Shown here: piece after piece, positions 18,381-27,585 of the stretch | Position numbering within the stretch: position 1 is the stretch's first letter | Layout: each line of letters opens with the position of its first letter | Assembly (NCBI GenBank): GCA_029250825.1 | Contig: JAQXEN010000085.1 | Location: 1-64,000 of the forward strand | Direction: 5' to 3' | DNA from: Porticoccaceae bacterium | Lineage (GTDB): Bacteria; Pseudomonadota; Gammaproteobacteria; Pseudomonadales; Porticoccaceae | Length of the DNA: 64,000 nt | The notes under the pieces: model-generated | Told to the model about the DNA's origin: nothing | What the model saw: only the letters and a program-made list of their open reading frames with translations | The model's database searches: none | Made by a program: the position numbers and the translations under genes

Positions 18381-18471
18381 TTAATCATTAGTTTTGCCCC
18401 CTAACCACTATCGCTTTTGCTCTAAGTTTGGGTAAAATCGAGGTCGGTTTGTAAACAATGGAGTGAAGTCA

Positions 18472-19251
18472 ATGCGCAGAGTTATTTTCAATGAGAAAGG
18501 CGGCGTCGGAAAATCAAGTATCACCTGTAATCTGGCCGCAATTAGCGCCTCGAGAGGTAAGCGCACACTAGTTGTAGATCTCGACTCTCAGTGTAATTCC
18601 ACCCATTATTTGCTCGGCGACAGTCCCGAAGAGAATACCGTAGCGGACTACTTTGATGGCACTCTGGAGTTCTCCTCGAAGCTCAATGAAGCGCTCGACT
18701 ATGTTCATGAAACTGCCTATGACAATTTGTTTGTGCTGCCCTCCAGCGTCAACCTGCTGGCCCTTGAGCATAAACTCGAGTCACGGCAGAAGATCTACAA
18801 GCTGCGCGACCTGTTAAATAAACTCGATAAAGACTTTGATGAGGTTTATATCGACACAGCCCCGGCGTTAAATTTTTATACTCGCTCAGCCCTAATAGCC
18901 GGCGATTCAGTATTGATTCCCTTTGACTGCGATGCCTTTTCACGTCAGGCGCTCTACTCCATTCTTGATGTGATCTATGAAATTCGCGAAGATCACAATG
19001 AAGATCTCAGTGTTGGCGGCATTGTGGTAAACCAATTTCAGCCGACTGCGTCTCTGCCTTCGCGATTGATTGCTGAAATGAAAAAAGAAAAGCTGCCGGT
19101 GATTCCCACCTATCTCAATCAGTCGGTGAAAATGAAAGAGTCTCACAATGAGTCTGTGCCGCTGATTTATTACGCGCCATCACATAAGTTGACGGGGCAA
19201 TATATTGCCCTGTTTGATCATTTGGTTAGGAAGCGACGCAAGAAAAAGTGA
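18472..19251 (+). CDS. Orphan ParA/MinD-type ATPase
   Basis: 259 residues from ATG 18472, which has GGAG exactly 8 nt upstream; a GTG at 18463 overlaps that ribosome site and is rejected. The deviant Walker A KGGVGKS (9-15) with both signature lysines, the switch DLDSQCN (about 38-44) and DTAPAL in the second switch are clear. ParA proteins form ATP dimers that position DNA or protein cargo. No parB, parS-like repeats or chemotaxis/cellulose genes are adjacent, so the cargo is unknown. Similar stand-alone ParA proteins are common in gammaproteobacterial chromosomes. Confidence 0.88.
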   Translation: MRRVIFNEKGGVGKSSITCNLAAISASRGKRTLVVDLDSQCNSTHYLLGDSPEENTVADYFDGTLEFSSKLNEALDYVHETAYDNLFVLPSSVNLLALEHKLESRQKIYKLRDLLNKLDKDFDEVYIDTAPALNFYTRSALIAGDSVLIPFDCDAFSRQALYSILDVIYEIREDHNEDLSVGGIVVNQFQPTASLPSRLIAEMKKEKLPVIPTYLNQSVKMKESHNESVPLIYYAPSHKLTGQYIALFDHLVRKRRKKK

Positions 19252-19414
19252 GGGCACTTTGGTCGAGCACTTTTAAGACCTCGCCATTGCATTCGAGATG
19301 ACAGTATTATGTTCCATCCCGACGGGGGACTCTAAACGATCAGCCCGATAGAACTCAGCAGCGAGAGACCTCTGATATAGATTTGAAACCACCCAATAAT
19401 AACGATAAAAAACT

Positions 19415-20356
19415 ATGAATCTAAAAACCATTGCCTTTGGCTCCGGGGAATCCGGCGACTGTTACTACCACGAGTGGCCTGTTGAAGCTGCGCAAGAACC
19501 TCGAGCTTGGCTGCATATTATGCACGGCATGGCGGAGCATAGCGGGCGCTACGCTGACTTGGCAGCCTACCTCAATCAGCAGGGTTTCCATGTTACCGCC
19601 GATGATCATCGGGGCCACGGCAAAACCGCTGAGGCTAACAACAATCTCTACCATTTCGCTGATCGAAACGGCTGGAATCAGATGGTCGATGACCAGTTAC
19701 AGATTATCCAGCATCTGGGCAGGGACAATCAGTTACCGCTAATTATTCTCGGCCACAGCATGGGTTCTTTTTTGGCCATGCATACCTGTCAGCGCTTTGC
19801 CGAGAAACTTGCCGGACGCCTGAAGGGGCTGGTTCTGTCCGGCTCCAATTACGCCCCGCCTTGGTTTTGCAGCACTGCAAGTCAAGTCGCCAGAATTGAG
19901 CGCGCGCGATTGGGCGGCAGGTCACCGAGCAAACTGCTGGAAACCATGTCCTTTGGTGCCTTTAACAATGCCTTTAAGCCTGTGCGCACCGAGAAAGATT
20001 GGATCTCCAGCAATGTTGAAACCGTTGACCGCTATATCGCCGACCCCCACTGTGGCGGTGCAATTTCAACTCAATCTTGGTATGACTTTTTGCGCGGACT
20101 GGCTGAGCTCTCAGCGCCAGCGGCAATGGCCAAGATCAATAAAGCGCTACCTGTCTATATTTTTTCCGGCGCATTGGACCCTGTGGGGGGTGCTGGCAAG
20201 GGTGTGAAAAAGCTCGCCGAGGTCGCAACCAATGCTGGCATTAAAGAGGTCACCTGCCGTCTCTATGAGGGCGGGCATCATGAAATGCTCAATGAAACAA
20301 ACCGCGCAGAGGTTTATAGCGACTTGCTAAGCTGGCTCAATGGTCTAAACCTATAA
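19415..20356 (+). CDS. Alpha/beta hydrolase, monoacylglycerol-lipase/lysophospholipase type (serine aminopeptidase S33 fold)
   Basis: 313 residues, no signal peptide. It has the HGMAEHSGRY oxyanion block (37-46), DDHRGHGKT (63-71), nucleophile elbow GHSMGS (113-118, Ser115), acid Asp255 (SGALDPVG) and His288 (EGGHHEM). The HGMAEHSGRY and DHRGHG pair is typical of bacterial monoacylglycerol lipases and PldB-like proteins. Substrate is therefore probably a mono- or lysolipid. It lies 44 nt before the symporter genes on the same strand, though no functional link is evident. Confidence 0.88.
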   Translation: MNLKTIAFGSGESGDCYYHEWPVEAAQEPRAWLHIMHGMAEHSGRYADLAAYLNQQGFHVTADDHRGHGKTAEANNNLYHFADRNGWNQMVDDQLQIIQHLGRDNQLPLIILGHSMGSFLAMHTCQRFAEKLAGRLKGLVLSGSNYAPPWFCSTASQVARIERARLGGRSPSKLLETMSFGAFNNAFKPVRTEKDWISSNVETVDRYIADPHCGGAISTQSWYDFLRGLAELSAPAAMAKINKALPVYIFSGALDPVGGAGKGVKKLAEVATNAGIKEVTCRLYEGGHHEMLNETNRAEVYSDLLSWLNGLNL

Positions 20357-20399
20357 GGTTTAAGCTGCACTATTTATAAACCGACTTAGAGGGGTTCAG

Positions 20400-20738
20400 A
20401 TGTCTGAAGAGACCTACCATCATCAGGGGGAAAATCACCCACCGGAAACTCATAACGATCAGCGAGTTCTCTCCGAACAGGAGGCCAAGCGTTACTGGAA
20501 GGCTAATCTTAGTCTCTTAGGCAAACTGCTAACGGTGTGGTTTACGGTGTCTTTTGGCTGCGGCATTCTGCTGGTTGACTGGCTCGATCAGTTTTCCTTT
20601 TTTGGTTTTAAACTGGGCTTCTGGTTTGCCCAACAGGGCGCCATCTATGTGTTTGTGGCACTGATATTTGTTTACACCTGGCGCATGCAGGCGATCGAGC
20701 GTGAGTTTGGTATCGATGATGATGAGGAGCAGCGCTGA
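20400..20738 (+). CDS. DUF4212 small subunit of a sodium:solute symporter
   Basis: 112 residues with two membrane helices (about 40-63 and 78-98) and a charged C-terminus. GAGGGG lies 6 nt before the ATG. DUF4212 proteins are found almost only directly before VC_2705-type symporters and are thought to be an accessory subunit. The stop overlaps the next start (TGATG), indicating coupled synthesis of both parts. Confidence 0.92.
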   Translation: MSEETYHHQGENHPPETHNDQRVLSEQEAKRYWKANLSLLGKLLTVWFTVSFGCGILLVDWLDQFSFFGFKLGFWFAQQGAIYVFVALIFVYTWRMQAIEREFGIDDDEEQR

Positions 20739-22432
20739 TGACCACTCAAATGCTCACCTTCCTCTTTGTCGGCGCTTCCTTTGCACTCTATATCGCCATT
20801 GCGATCTGGTCTCGCGCCGGCTCCACTAAGGACTTCTATGTGGCTGGGGGCGGTGTCCATCCGCTGGTCAATGGCATGGCGACTGCCGCTGACTGGATGA
20901 GTGCTGCATCGTTTATCTCTATGGCCGGTATTATTGCTTTTATGGGTCGTGATGGTGCGGTGTACCTGATGGGTTGGACTGGCGGCTATGTTCTGCTGGC
21001 ACTTCTGCTAGCCCCCTATCTGCGCAAATTTGGCCGCTTTACGGTGCCGGATTTTATCGGTGAGCGCTACTATTCCCGCGCCGCACGAATCGTTGCCGTG
21101 GTCTGTCTGATCTTTGTCTCCTTTACCTATGTGGCGGGCCAGATGCGCGGAGTCGGGATTGTCTTTTCACGGTTTCTCGAAGTCGAGGTGAATACCGGTG
21201 TCATTATCGGTATGGCAGTGGTGTTTATGTATGCGGTACTTGGAGGCATGAAAGGTATTACCTATACTCAGGTGGCGCAGTACTGCGTGCTGCTGTTTGC
21301 TTATATGGTTCCGGCGGTGTTTATCTCCATAATGATTACCGACAACCCCATTCCACAGCTCGGTTTTGGCTCTATGGTGGCTGATGGCTCCTCTGAGGTC
21401 TCAGTGCTGCAAAAGCTTGACCATGTGCTGCTGGATCTTGGCTTTAAGGCCTATACCGAGGGCGCCAAGTCGACCTTGGATATCTTTGCCATTACTGCCG
21501 CACTGATGTTTGGCACTGCCGGCCTGCCCCATGTACTGGTGCGTTTTTTCACTGTGCCTAAGGTGTCTGATGCCCGCTTATCCGCAGGTTATGCGCTAGT
21601 TTTTATCGCTATTGTCTACACCACCGCCCCTGCCGTAGCCTCTTTTGCGCGACTTAATTTAGTGGACACGGTCCATAATACGCCCTATGAACAGGCACCG
21701 GAATGGTTTAGCACCTGGCAGGAGACTGGTCTGGTGGACTGGGAGGATAAAAACGCTGACGGCCTGATGCAATACAGTGCAACCGAGACCAATGAGGTCA
21801 CGATTGACCGAGATATTATTGTTCTCGCCAATCCAGAAATTGCCGGCCTGCCCGGCTGGGTTATTGCTCTGGTTGCCGCAGGAGGTGTGGCCGCGGCCCT
21901 CTCCACAGCGGCGGGCTTGCTACTGGTGATCTCCAGCGCGGTTTCTCACGATCTGCTTAAACAGACCTTTATGCCGGGAATCAGTGATAAACAGGAGCTG
22001 CTATTTGCCCGTATTGCGGCGGCAGTGGCGGTCTGTGTTGCCGGTCTCTTTGGGATTTATCCACCGGCCTTTGTGGCTCAGGTGGTAGCCTTTGCCTTTG
22101 GCTTGGCGGCTTCATCGTTGTTTCCAGCGCTGCTTATGGGTATCTTCTCAAAGGGCATCAATAAACAGGGTGCCATCACCGGTATGCTAATCGGGCTGGT
22201 GTTTACCTTTAGCTATATTGTCTACTTTAAGTTTATCGCGCCGGAACTCAATAGCGCAGATTATTGGCTGCTGGGTATTTCACCGGAGGGCATTGGCTTT
22301 ATGGGTATGTTGCTGAACTTTGCCAGCGCCTATGGCGTCAGCCGCGTGACTGCGCCACCGCCAGCGGAAGTACAAGATATGGTCGATGATATCCGCATTC
22401 CCGCTGGGGCAGGTATCGCCCACCAGCATTAG
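20738..22432 (+). CDS. Sodium:solute symporter, VC_2705 / acetate-permease (ActP)-like
   Basis: 564 residues with the SSS-family helices. N-terminal STKDFYVAGGGVHP (about 28-41) and GMATAADWMSAASFIS (about 46-61) are the family blocks; AALSTAAGLLLVISSAVSHDLLK (about 387-409) is the conserved helix near the sodium site. A soluble insertion at about 318-365 contains D-K-N-A-D-G, resembling a calcium-binding loop, which is common in this subfamily. Likely substrates are short carboxylates such as acetate or pyruvate, but specificity cannot be read. Partner of the overlapping DUF4212 gene. Confidence 0.92.
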   Translation: MTTQMLTFLFVGASFALYIAIAIWSRAGSTKDFYVAGGGVHPLVNGMATAADWMSAASFISMAGIIAFMGRDGAVYLMGWTGGYVLLALLLAPYLRKFGRFTVPDFIGERYYSRAARIVAVVCLIFVSFTYVAGQMRGVGIVFSRFLEVEVNTGVIIGMAVVFMYAVLGGMKGITYTQVAQYCVLLFAYMVPAVFISIMITDNPIPQLGFGSMVADGSSEVSVLQKLDHVLLDLGFKAYTEGAKSTLDIFAITAALMFGTAGLPHVLVRFFTVPKVSDARLSAGYALVFIAIVYTTAPAVASFARLNLVDTVHNTPYEQAPEWFSTWQETGLVDWEDKNADGLMQYSATETNEVTIDRDIIVLANPEIAGLPGWVIALVAAGGVAAALSTAAGLLLVISSAVSHDLLKQTFMPGISDKQELLFARIAAAVAVCVAGLFGIYPPAFVAQVVAFAFGLAASSLFPALLMGIFSKGINKQGAITGMLIGLVFTFSYIVYFKFIAPELNSADYWLLGISPEGIGFMGMLLNFASAYGVSRVTAPPPAEVQDMVDDIRIPAGAGIAHQH

Positions 22433-22526
22433 AGATCAGGGAATTATTTGGAGGGGCGGTTTAGAGAGGCTTTCAAGGGGGCTATGTAAAAAGCCTATCT
22501 AGCAAAGCCCAACTGAGCTGGAGCGA

Positions 22527-23624
22527 CTAGCGCTCCGGCCCAACGGATACCAGACCGCTATCCACATCGCCGTTCTGACCGCGATTGCGCAGATAGTGAT
22601 CCATCAGAGTGATCGCCAGCATGGCCTCGGCAATGGGCACCGCGCGAATGCCAACGCAGGGATCGTGTCGTCCGGTGGTAACCACTTCCACTGATTCACC
22701 GGCTGTATTGATCGACTGTCCGGGAATTCGCAGGCTTGAGGTAGGCTTGAGTGCTAAATTGGCAACAATACTTTGACCCGATGAGATACCTCCGAGAATG
22801 CCGCCAGAATTATTCGACAGAAAACCCTCCGGGGTCATTTCATCGCGATGCTCGGTACCCTTCTGGCTTACTGAATCAAAACCAGCACCAATCTCTACGC
22901 CTTTGACCGCATTAATACCCATCAGCGCATGGGCCAGATCCGCATCGAGACGATCAAAAACCGGCTCCCCCAAGCCCACAGGCACCTGTTTGGCCACTAC
23001 AGTGACCTGAGCGCCCACCGAATTACCCTCTTTGGTCAGAGCCTGCATATAGGTTTCCAGCTCAGCAATCTTATCTGGATCGGGAAAGAAAAATGGATTC
23101 TGTTCGATTTCATCCTGCACAAATCGTTCGGCGACAATCGGCCCCAACTGGGACACATAGCCGTAAATCTCAAGCCCAAGGCGCTCTTGTAAATACTTTT
23201 TAGCGATACCGCCAGCGGCTACGCGCATGGCCGTTTCACGGGCAGAACTGCGTCCACCGCCACGATAATCACGCTCGCCATACTTCTGATGGTAGGTATA
23301 ATCAGCATGAGAAGGTCTGAATAAGTCTTTGATTTTACTGTAATCTTTAGACTTTTGATCTTTGTTTTCAATGATCATTCCAATCGCGGCACCGGTGGTC
23401 TTGCCCTCGAATATACCGGAGAGAATTTTCACCTCATCATCTTCTCGGCGCTGAGTGGTGTAGCGGGACTGACCGGGCTTGCGGCGATCAAGATCCGGCT
23501 GTAAATCCGCAGCACTGATCTCTAGACCTGGAGGGCAACCATCGACAATACAGCCAATCGCTAAACCGTGGCTCTCGCCAAAGCTGGTTACGGTGAAGAG
23601 TTTTCCTATACTGTTTCCGGACAT
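22527..23624 (-). CDS. aroC: Chorismate synthase
   Basis: 365 residues, normal length. It converts EPSP to chorismate with reduced FMN, the last common step to aromatic amino acids, folate and quinones. Signatures are FGESHG at the N-terminus, RPSHADYTY (about 103-111), [12 protein letters not shown] (about 119-130) and [17 protein letters not shown] near residue 320. It is downstream of prmB with 55 nt between, the usual gammaproteobacterial order. The stop codon lies inside a GGAGCG/CGCTCC hairpin. Confidence 0.97.
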   Translation of the reverse strand: MSGNSIGKLFTVTSFGESHGLAIGCIVDGCPPGLEISAADLQPDLDRRKPGQSRYTTQRREDDEVKILSGIFEGKTTGAAIGMIIENKDQKSKDYSKIKDLFRPSHADYTYHQKYGERDYRGGGRSSARETAMRVAAGGIAKKYLQERLGLEIYGYVSQLGPIVAERFVQDEIEQNPFFFPDPDKIAELETYMQALTKEGNSVGAQVTVVAKQVPVGLGEPVFDRLDADLAHALMGINAVKGVEIGAGFDSVSQKGTEHRDEMTPEGFLSNNSGGILGGISSGQSIVANLALKPTSSLRIPGQSINTAGESVEVVTTGRHDPCVGIRAVPIAEAMLAITLMDHYLRNRGQNGDVDSGLVSVGPER

Positions 23625-23679
23625 AATGCAGTTAAGCCTTGTGGTGTCTGCTGTAAAAGCAGCGATTATACGTAAGTTA

Positions 23680-24624
23680 TTAGAAAGATTCCCGGTGTTC
23701 GAGCAACTGCTCGCGAGTCAATAAAAACACCCCGCTGTCACCCTCACTAAATTCAAGCCATAAAAAAGGCACAGTGGGGAAATCCCGCTCTAAGGCTACC
23801 CAAGAGTTGCCCACTTCAACCACCAGAACGCCCTCTTCGGTTAAATGCTCAGCTGCCTCACGGAGCAATCGGCGCGTAAAGTCGAGGCCATCATTACCCG
23901 AGGCCAAAGCGATTTCTGGCTCATGTTGATACTCATCGGGCATTGAAGCGAAATCCTCTGCATCCACATAGGGTGGATTGCTGACGATCAACTGAAACTG
24001 CTCACCGGACAACTGTTGAAACAGATCCGATTCCACCGCTGAGACCCGATAGCCCAGCTTGTGCTGAACAATATTAGCCTCGGTAATCTCAAGTGCTTGG
24101 GCGGAGATATCACTGAGCACTACCTCTGCCCTGTCAAAAGCATAGGCACAGGCAATACCGATACAGCCACTGCCGGTGCAGAGATCGAGCACGCGACTCG
24201 GCTCCTCAGCACACCAGGGCTGAAAGCCGGTCATAATCAGCTCCGCTATGGGGGAACGGGGAATAATCACCCGCTCATCCACAGTAAACGGTAGGCCGCA
24301 GAACCAGGCGCGGCCGGTTAAATACGCCGCCGGAATGCGCTCAGCGATACGCCGCTGATATAGCGCCAAAATGGCGGTCTGCTGCTGTGGCGACAGCTCT
24401 TTCTCAAGCACTCCACGATCAACATCTGGCGCTAGACCCAGCACAAAAGAGAGCAGATAGACCGCTTCATCCCAGGCGTTGTCGGTGCCATGACCAAAAT
24501 AAATACCACTCTGTTCAAAGAGCGCTTGGCCATGGTCGAGCATCTCGGCAACCGTATTGGTCGAGGTTTTGTTGATTGAACTCAGGTCAATATCTGACTG
24601 AGTGCCTGCTTGATTGTCTGACAT
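23680..24624 (-). CDS. prmB: Ribosomal protein uL3 N5-glutamine methyltransferase PrmB
   Basis: 314 residues starting at ATG 24624 (GGAGA about 10 nt upstream). The reading frame continues upstream to a TTG but that adds non-conserved residues. The class I SAM fold shows [14 protein letters not shown], and N-P-P-Y-V-D is the glutamine-methylating motif shared with PrmC. The downstream [18 protein letters not shown] is typical of PrmB/HemK proteins. It modifies a glutamine of ribosomal protein L3 during assembly. Divergent from folE and upstream of aroC. Confidence 0.94.
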   Translation of the reverse strand: MSDNQAGTQSDIDLSSINKTSTNTVAEMLDHGQALFEQSGIYFGHGTDNAWDEAVYLLSFVLGLAPDVDRGVLEKELSPQQQTAILALYQRRIAERIPAAYLTGRAWFCGLPFTVDERVIIPRSPIAELIMTGFQPWCAEEPSRVLDLCTGSGCIGIACAYAFDRAEVVLSDISAQALEITEANIVQHKLGYRVSAVESDLFQQLSGEQFQLIVSNPPYVDAEDFASMPDEYQHEPEIALASGNDGLDFTRRLLREAAEHLTEEGVLVVEVGNSWVALERDFPTVPFLWLEFSEGDSGVFLLTREQLLEHRESF

Positions 24625-24742
24625 AATTGTGGATTCTCCGCTAGCCAAACATTTTACCCTTGAAACTAGCAATAATGTGCACTTTGTTACAGAATGCAGC
24701 GTATAAATAACATTCAAAATTTACCTGCTTGGAAACACCTCA

Positions 24743-25282
24743 ATGAGAAATCACTACGAAAAAATTATTCAGAGTACTGGCGAAGATATTTCCCGTCCCG
24801 GACTCATAGACACTCCAGATAGAGCCGCTAAGGCATTCTCCTATCTCACCAGCGGCTATGAGATGGATATCAAAACAGTAATCAACGATGCGTTGTTTCC
24901 ATCGGATTCTGAAGAGATGGTGATTGTTAAGGACATTGAGCTGTTCTCACTTTGCGAGCATCACCTGCTACCCTTTATCGGCAAGTGCCATGTTGCCTAT
25001 ATTCCCAACGGCAAGGTTCTTGGACTATCAAAAGTCGCTCGAGTAGTGGACATGTTTGCCCGCCGTCTGCAGATTCAGGAAGCACTGGCACAGCAGATTG
25101 CCTCTACCATTGCCGATGTCACTGAAGCTCGCGGTGTCGGTGTGATTGTTGAAGCCAAGCATATGTGCATGATGATGCGCGGTGTTGAGAAGCAGAACTC
25201 ATCCATGAAGACATCAGCCATGTTGGGGACATTCCGCTCCGATCAGGCAACCCGCACTGAGTTCCTGTCACTGCTGTCATAA
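24743..25282 (+). CDS. folE: GTP cyclohydrolase I
   Basis: 179 residues. It converts GTP to 7,8-dihydroneopterin triphosphate, opening folate and pterin synthesis. Zinc ligands are visible as Cys71 and His74 (LCEHHLLPF) and Cys142 (KHMCMMMRG). Substrate blocks [17 protein letters not shown] and VEKQNS are conserved. The next gene, converging from the other strand, is a pterin-4a-carbinolamine dehydratase, so the pair may serve tetrahydropterin-dependent reactions as well as folate. Ends at a clear bidirectional terminator. Confidence 0.97.
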   Translation: MRNHYEKIIQSTGEDISRPGLIDTPDRAAKAFSYLTSGYEMDIKTVINDALFPSDSEEMVIVKDIELFSLCEHHLLPFIGKCHVAYIPNGKVLGLSKVARVVDMFARRLQIQEALAQQIASTIADVTEARGVGVIVEAKHMCMMMRGVEKQNSSMKTSAMLGTFRSDQATRTEFLSLLS

Positions 25283-25316
25283 TAGCCGGCACCAGACACT
25301 CTATCCCAATACGCAA

Positions 25317-25344
25317 AAGCCCACTTTTAAGTGGGCTTTTTATT
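25317..25344. terminator. Intrinsic terminator, folE / phhB convergent
   Basis: Perfect 10-bp stem AAGCCCACTT / AAGTGGGCTT with a 2-nt apex and T-rich flanks on the plus strand (TTTTTATT) and an A/T context on the other. Serves folE and probably also stops minus-strand transcripts. Confidence 0.85.
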
Positions 25345-25384
25345 AGTTGCTAGTTAGCAGATGATTACTGTTCAAGACTTAATT

Positions 25385-25720
25385 TTACGCCAGCTGATTG
25401 GTTTTGGCTGCGCAAATAAAGTCATTGATATGCAGACCTTTAATCGTATGGGTCCACCAGGTCACTCTCACCTTGCCCCACTCTGTGAGGATCGCCGGAT
25501 GATGATCTTCGGCTTCCGCTAACTCGCCGACTCTCTGAGTAAAGGCCATAGCCTCAGCGTAGCCGGAAAAGCTAAATAGCTTTTCCAGCTGCTGGACACT
25601 GCCTTGCATTTGCAGCTGCCAGTCACCCAGCTCCCCCATTAAGCCGTCTAACTCAGCACCCATTACGGGCGCTGAATCTGCACGGCAGAGACTGCACTGC
25701 TGTTGTTGGAGTGGTTTCAC
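25385..25720 (-). CDS. phhB: Pterin-4a-carbinolamine dehydratase
   Basis: 111 residues with a GTG start backed by GGGAGG 7 nt upstream. The family pattern E-D-H-H-P (about 71-75), W-x(9)-H and D-F of the active site is present ([16 protein letters not shown] at about 86-101). The enzyme recycles 4a-hydroxy-tetrahydropterin and is the partner of phenylalanine hydroxylase. No phhA lies in the window. N-terminal [10 protein letters not shown] cysteines are common in the Pseudomonas-type proteins. 34 nt separate it from the upstream DUF2164 gene, possibly one transcript. Confidence 0.93.
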   Translation of the reverse strand: MKPLQQQQCSLCRADSAPVMGAELDGLMGELGDWQLQMQGSVQQLEKLFSFSGYAEAMAFTQRVGELAEAEDHHPAILTEWGKVRVTWWTHTIKGLHINDFICAAKTNQLA

Positions 25721-25754
25721 TTTATGCCTCCCAATGAAGCTTAATCATGAACGT

Positions 25755-26009
25755 CTAGCGACATAAGTCAGTAGGCTTTTCAATTTCATAAAATGCATCC
25801 GTAATCGATTCGAGCTTTTGTTCAAGGATTAGCTTGGCATCACTCAGACCGCGATTGTAATAATAGGCACCGATTTCCTGAGAGAAAAAATCCAGTAAGA
25901 ACTCGGCGTCAAACTGGGCTATGTCCTGCACCAGCTCAGCGTGAAAATAGCCCTTTATCTTGCCTACAATAGACTCTTTCTCAGTGTCGCTAAATTCAAT
26001 TTTAGCCAT
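25755..26009 (-). CDS. DUF2164 family protein
   Basis: 84 residues, GGGAG about 8 nt upstream of ATG. The pattern YFxxELxxDIxQFDAEFLLDFFxxEIGxYYYNRGLxDA is the DUF2164 core. It is a small soluble helical protein with no known function. It lies between an alpha/beta hydrolase and phhB on the same strand. Confidence 0.88.
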   Translation of the reverse strand: MAKIEFSDTEKESIVGKIKGYFHAELVQDIAQFDAEFLLDFFSQEIGAYYYNRGLSDAKLILEQKLESITDAFYEIEKPTDLCR

Positions 26010-26053
26010 TTTCCATCTCCCTACTCAGTTAACACAGCCAAGCCCCTAGGCAT

Positions 26054-26917
26054 TCACTCGGGCAATATAAATTTCTGTACCTCATCCGCTACTTGCTGAG
26101 CCTGCTCTTCCATATGTAAATGGTGCGAACCGGGCATCCTCAACAGCCGGAAATTGGTTATCCAGGAAAAGGTTTCATCTTGCTGAGCATCGGGCTTAAA
26201 ACCGCTATCTTCTGCTTGAATCAGCATCACCGGCGCAGTGATCGAGCTGAAAAAGTCCTGCATATGATCACGGGTTAACTTGAGCTGCGAAGCCGCTTTT
26301 AAGCGTTGGTCTGTATGCCAGTAAAAACCTCGCTCATGCTGACGCACACCACGCTGGGCCAGTACCGCAGCAGCAGCCTCTTTAAGCGGGATAAAGCCAT
26401 TGACCCGGGCTTTAACGGCGCTATCAAAGTCAGGAAAGAAGCTCGGACTGGCATCGCCAAAGCGCTTTGCCTCGTAGACCGATTTCGCCAGCTGAACCGC
26501 GGTGCCTTTGGCATCCGCAAGACCCGGCATATAGCCATCAATTAGCGCCGCACGGCTAATCCGATCGGGAAAAGCACCGGCGATAAGAGTCGAAATAATC
26601 GCACCCCGGGAATGCCCCAGCAGGACAAACTGATTCCAGCCCATCTGATCCGCAACACCCAGAACTTCGGCAATATCCTGCCAGATATTGTAACCCGAGT
26701 CCGCTGAGCGGAAGCTGCTGCCACCGTGACCGGCACAGTCCAAAGCAATCACATGCAGGTCGCTCAAAAATGGCAACATAAGATCAAAACTGGCGGCGTT
26801 ATCCAACCAACCATGCAGTGCTATAACTGGTGTATAACCGGGAGAGCCCCACTCTTTAGCCGTGAAGGTTAAGCCATTTACATCAAAGGTTCGTTCGCAG
26901 ATAAAACTAAGGGACAT
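26054..26917 (-). CDS. Alpha/beta hydrolase
   Basis: 287 residues, cytoplasmic. HGWLDNAASFD (about 35-45, oxyanion block), D-C-A-G-H-G-G-S (about 60-67), nucleophile GHSRGA (about 100-105) and C-terminal His in GSHHLHME (about 263-270) form the canonical fold. The HGWLDN start is typical of proteobacterial hydrolases next to housekeeping genes (serine hydrolase / MhpC-like). Substrate unknown. Confidence 0.88.
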   Translation of the reverse strand: MSLSFICERTFDVNGLTFTAKEWGSPGYTPVIALHGWLDNAASFDLMLPFLSDLHVIALDCAGHGGSSFRSADSGYNIWQDIAEVLGVADQMGWNQFVLLGHSRGAIISTLIAGAFPDRISRAALIDGYMPGLADAKGTAVQLAKSVYEAKRFGDASPSFFPDFDSAVKARVNGFIPLKEAAAAVLAQRGVRQHERGFYWHTDQRLKAASQLKLTRDHMQDFFSSITAPVMLIQAEDSGFKPDAQQDETFSWITNFRLLRMPGSHHLHMEEQAQQVADEVQKFILPE

Positions 26918-27035
26918 AGTGGATTCCGTTATTATTTAGCGATTCCCGAAAGCGTATCCGGATCGCTAAACCTTTCTAATTATTGGTCGGTAAAAGAGCC
27001 GCTTCTGTGCGAAGGCTCTTGGTTAAAACATTCCC

Positions 27036-27095
27036 TTGAAAAACAGCTCCTTGATAGATAGCTCCTAAATAAACAGCTCCTAAATAAACACTCAC
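27036..27095 (-). repeat. 15-bp tandem repeat downstream of the DUF4389 gene
   Basis: Four 15-bp units (27036, 27051, 27066, 27081), with cores such as TAAATAAACAGCTCC on the plus strand. Read on the minus strand in one frame they give a pentapeptide pattern (V-Y-L-G-A / I-Y-Q-G-A / V-F-Q-G-N). That frame opens only inside the neighbouring gene and has no convincing ribosome site, so I treat it as a repeat and not a gene. Confidence 0.75.
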
Positions 27096-27165
27096 AAATA
27101 CCCCTACAAAAAAGCCAGCTGAGGCAGTACCGCAGCCGGCGAATGCACACACAACGCCTAAAATA

Positions 27166-27585
27166 TTAGTCGGTATTCTTAGGGCCGTCTTCGTCACGGT
27201 CAGACTGATCTGCAGTAAACGAGGGGATATCGTCGTTGACCACTTCTTCAGCATCCACCAGTTCACCCTCTGTCACATCTTCCACTGGATTCGCCGAGTA
27301 GCCCTCTGAGGTATCAATGGCTGGCCACTCATCAAAGGGAAAAGGTTTCTCTTCGCTATTAAAGGTTAGGAACATCAACGTCTGATAGACCCATTTACCC
27401 AAGCCCTGGCCAAGATTGCGCAAATTCTGGTTATCTGCACCAACAAGCAGTACAAACAAAAACTGCACCACCACAACTATGCTGATCACCAACCTTGCAG
27501 CAACCAACAGCACGCCGAATAAAAGCATATAAGCGCCGCGGATCCAGGTATTGGAATTGAGTAAGGAGATTTTATTATCGCTCAT
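27166..27585 (-). CDS. DUF4389 family membrane protein
   Basis: 139 residues. A hydrophobic region at about 15-50 contains two adjacent membrane helices; L-R-N-L-G-Q-G-L-G-K-W-V-Y-Q-T-L-M-F-L-T-F (about 55-75) and E-K-P-F-P-F-D-E-W-P are the DUF4389 hallmarks. A very acidic C-terminal tail (about 90-139) follows. Function unknown. It overlaps the end of gpsA by 11 nt and so is translationally coupled to it. Confidence 0.9.
   Translation of the reverse strand: MSDNKISLLNSNTWIRGAYMLLFGVLLVAARLVISIVVVVQFLFVLLVGADNQNLRNLGQGLGKWVYQTLMFLTFNSEEKPFPFDEWPAIDTSEGYSANPVEDVTEGELVDAEEVVNDDIPSFTADQSDRDEDGPKNTD

Noticed and set aside
19285-19340. Possible REP-like element after parA
   Set aside because: Has ATTCGAGATGACAG and CATCCCGACGGG pieces but the order is broken; too degenerate to list as a unit.
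22521-22540. GGAGCG/CGCTCC hairpin at the aroC stop as terminator
   Set aside because: The stem includes the stop codon and has no T tract on the transcript side.
26976-27266. 96-codon minus-strand ORF with a pentapeptide-like end
   Set aside because: The start lies inside the DUF4389 gene in another frame and no ribosome site is seen; kept as a repeat and a finding instead.
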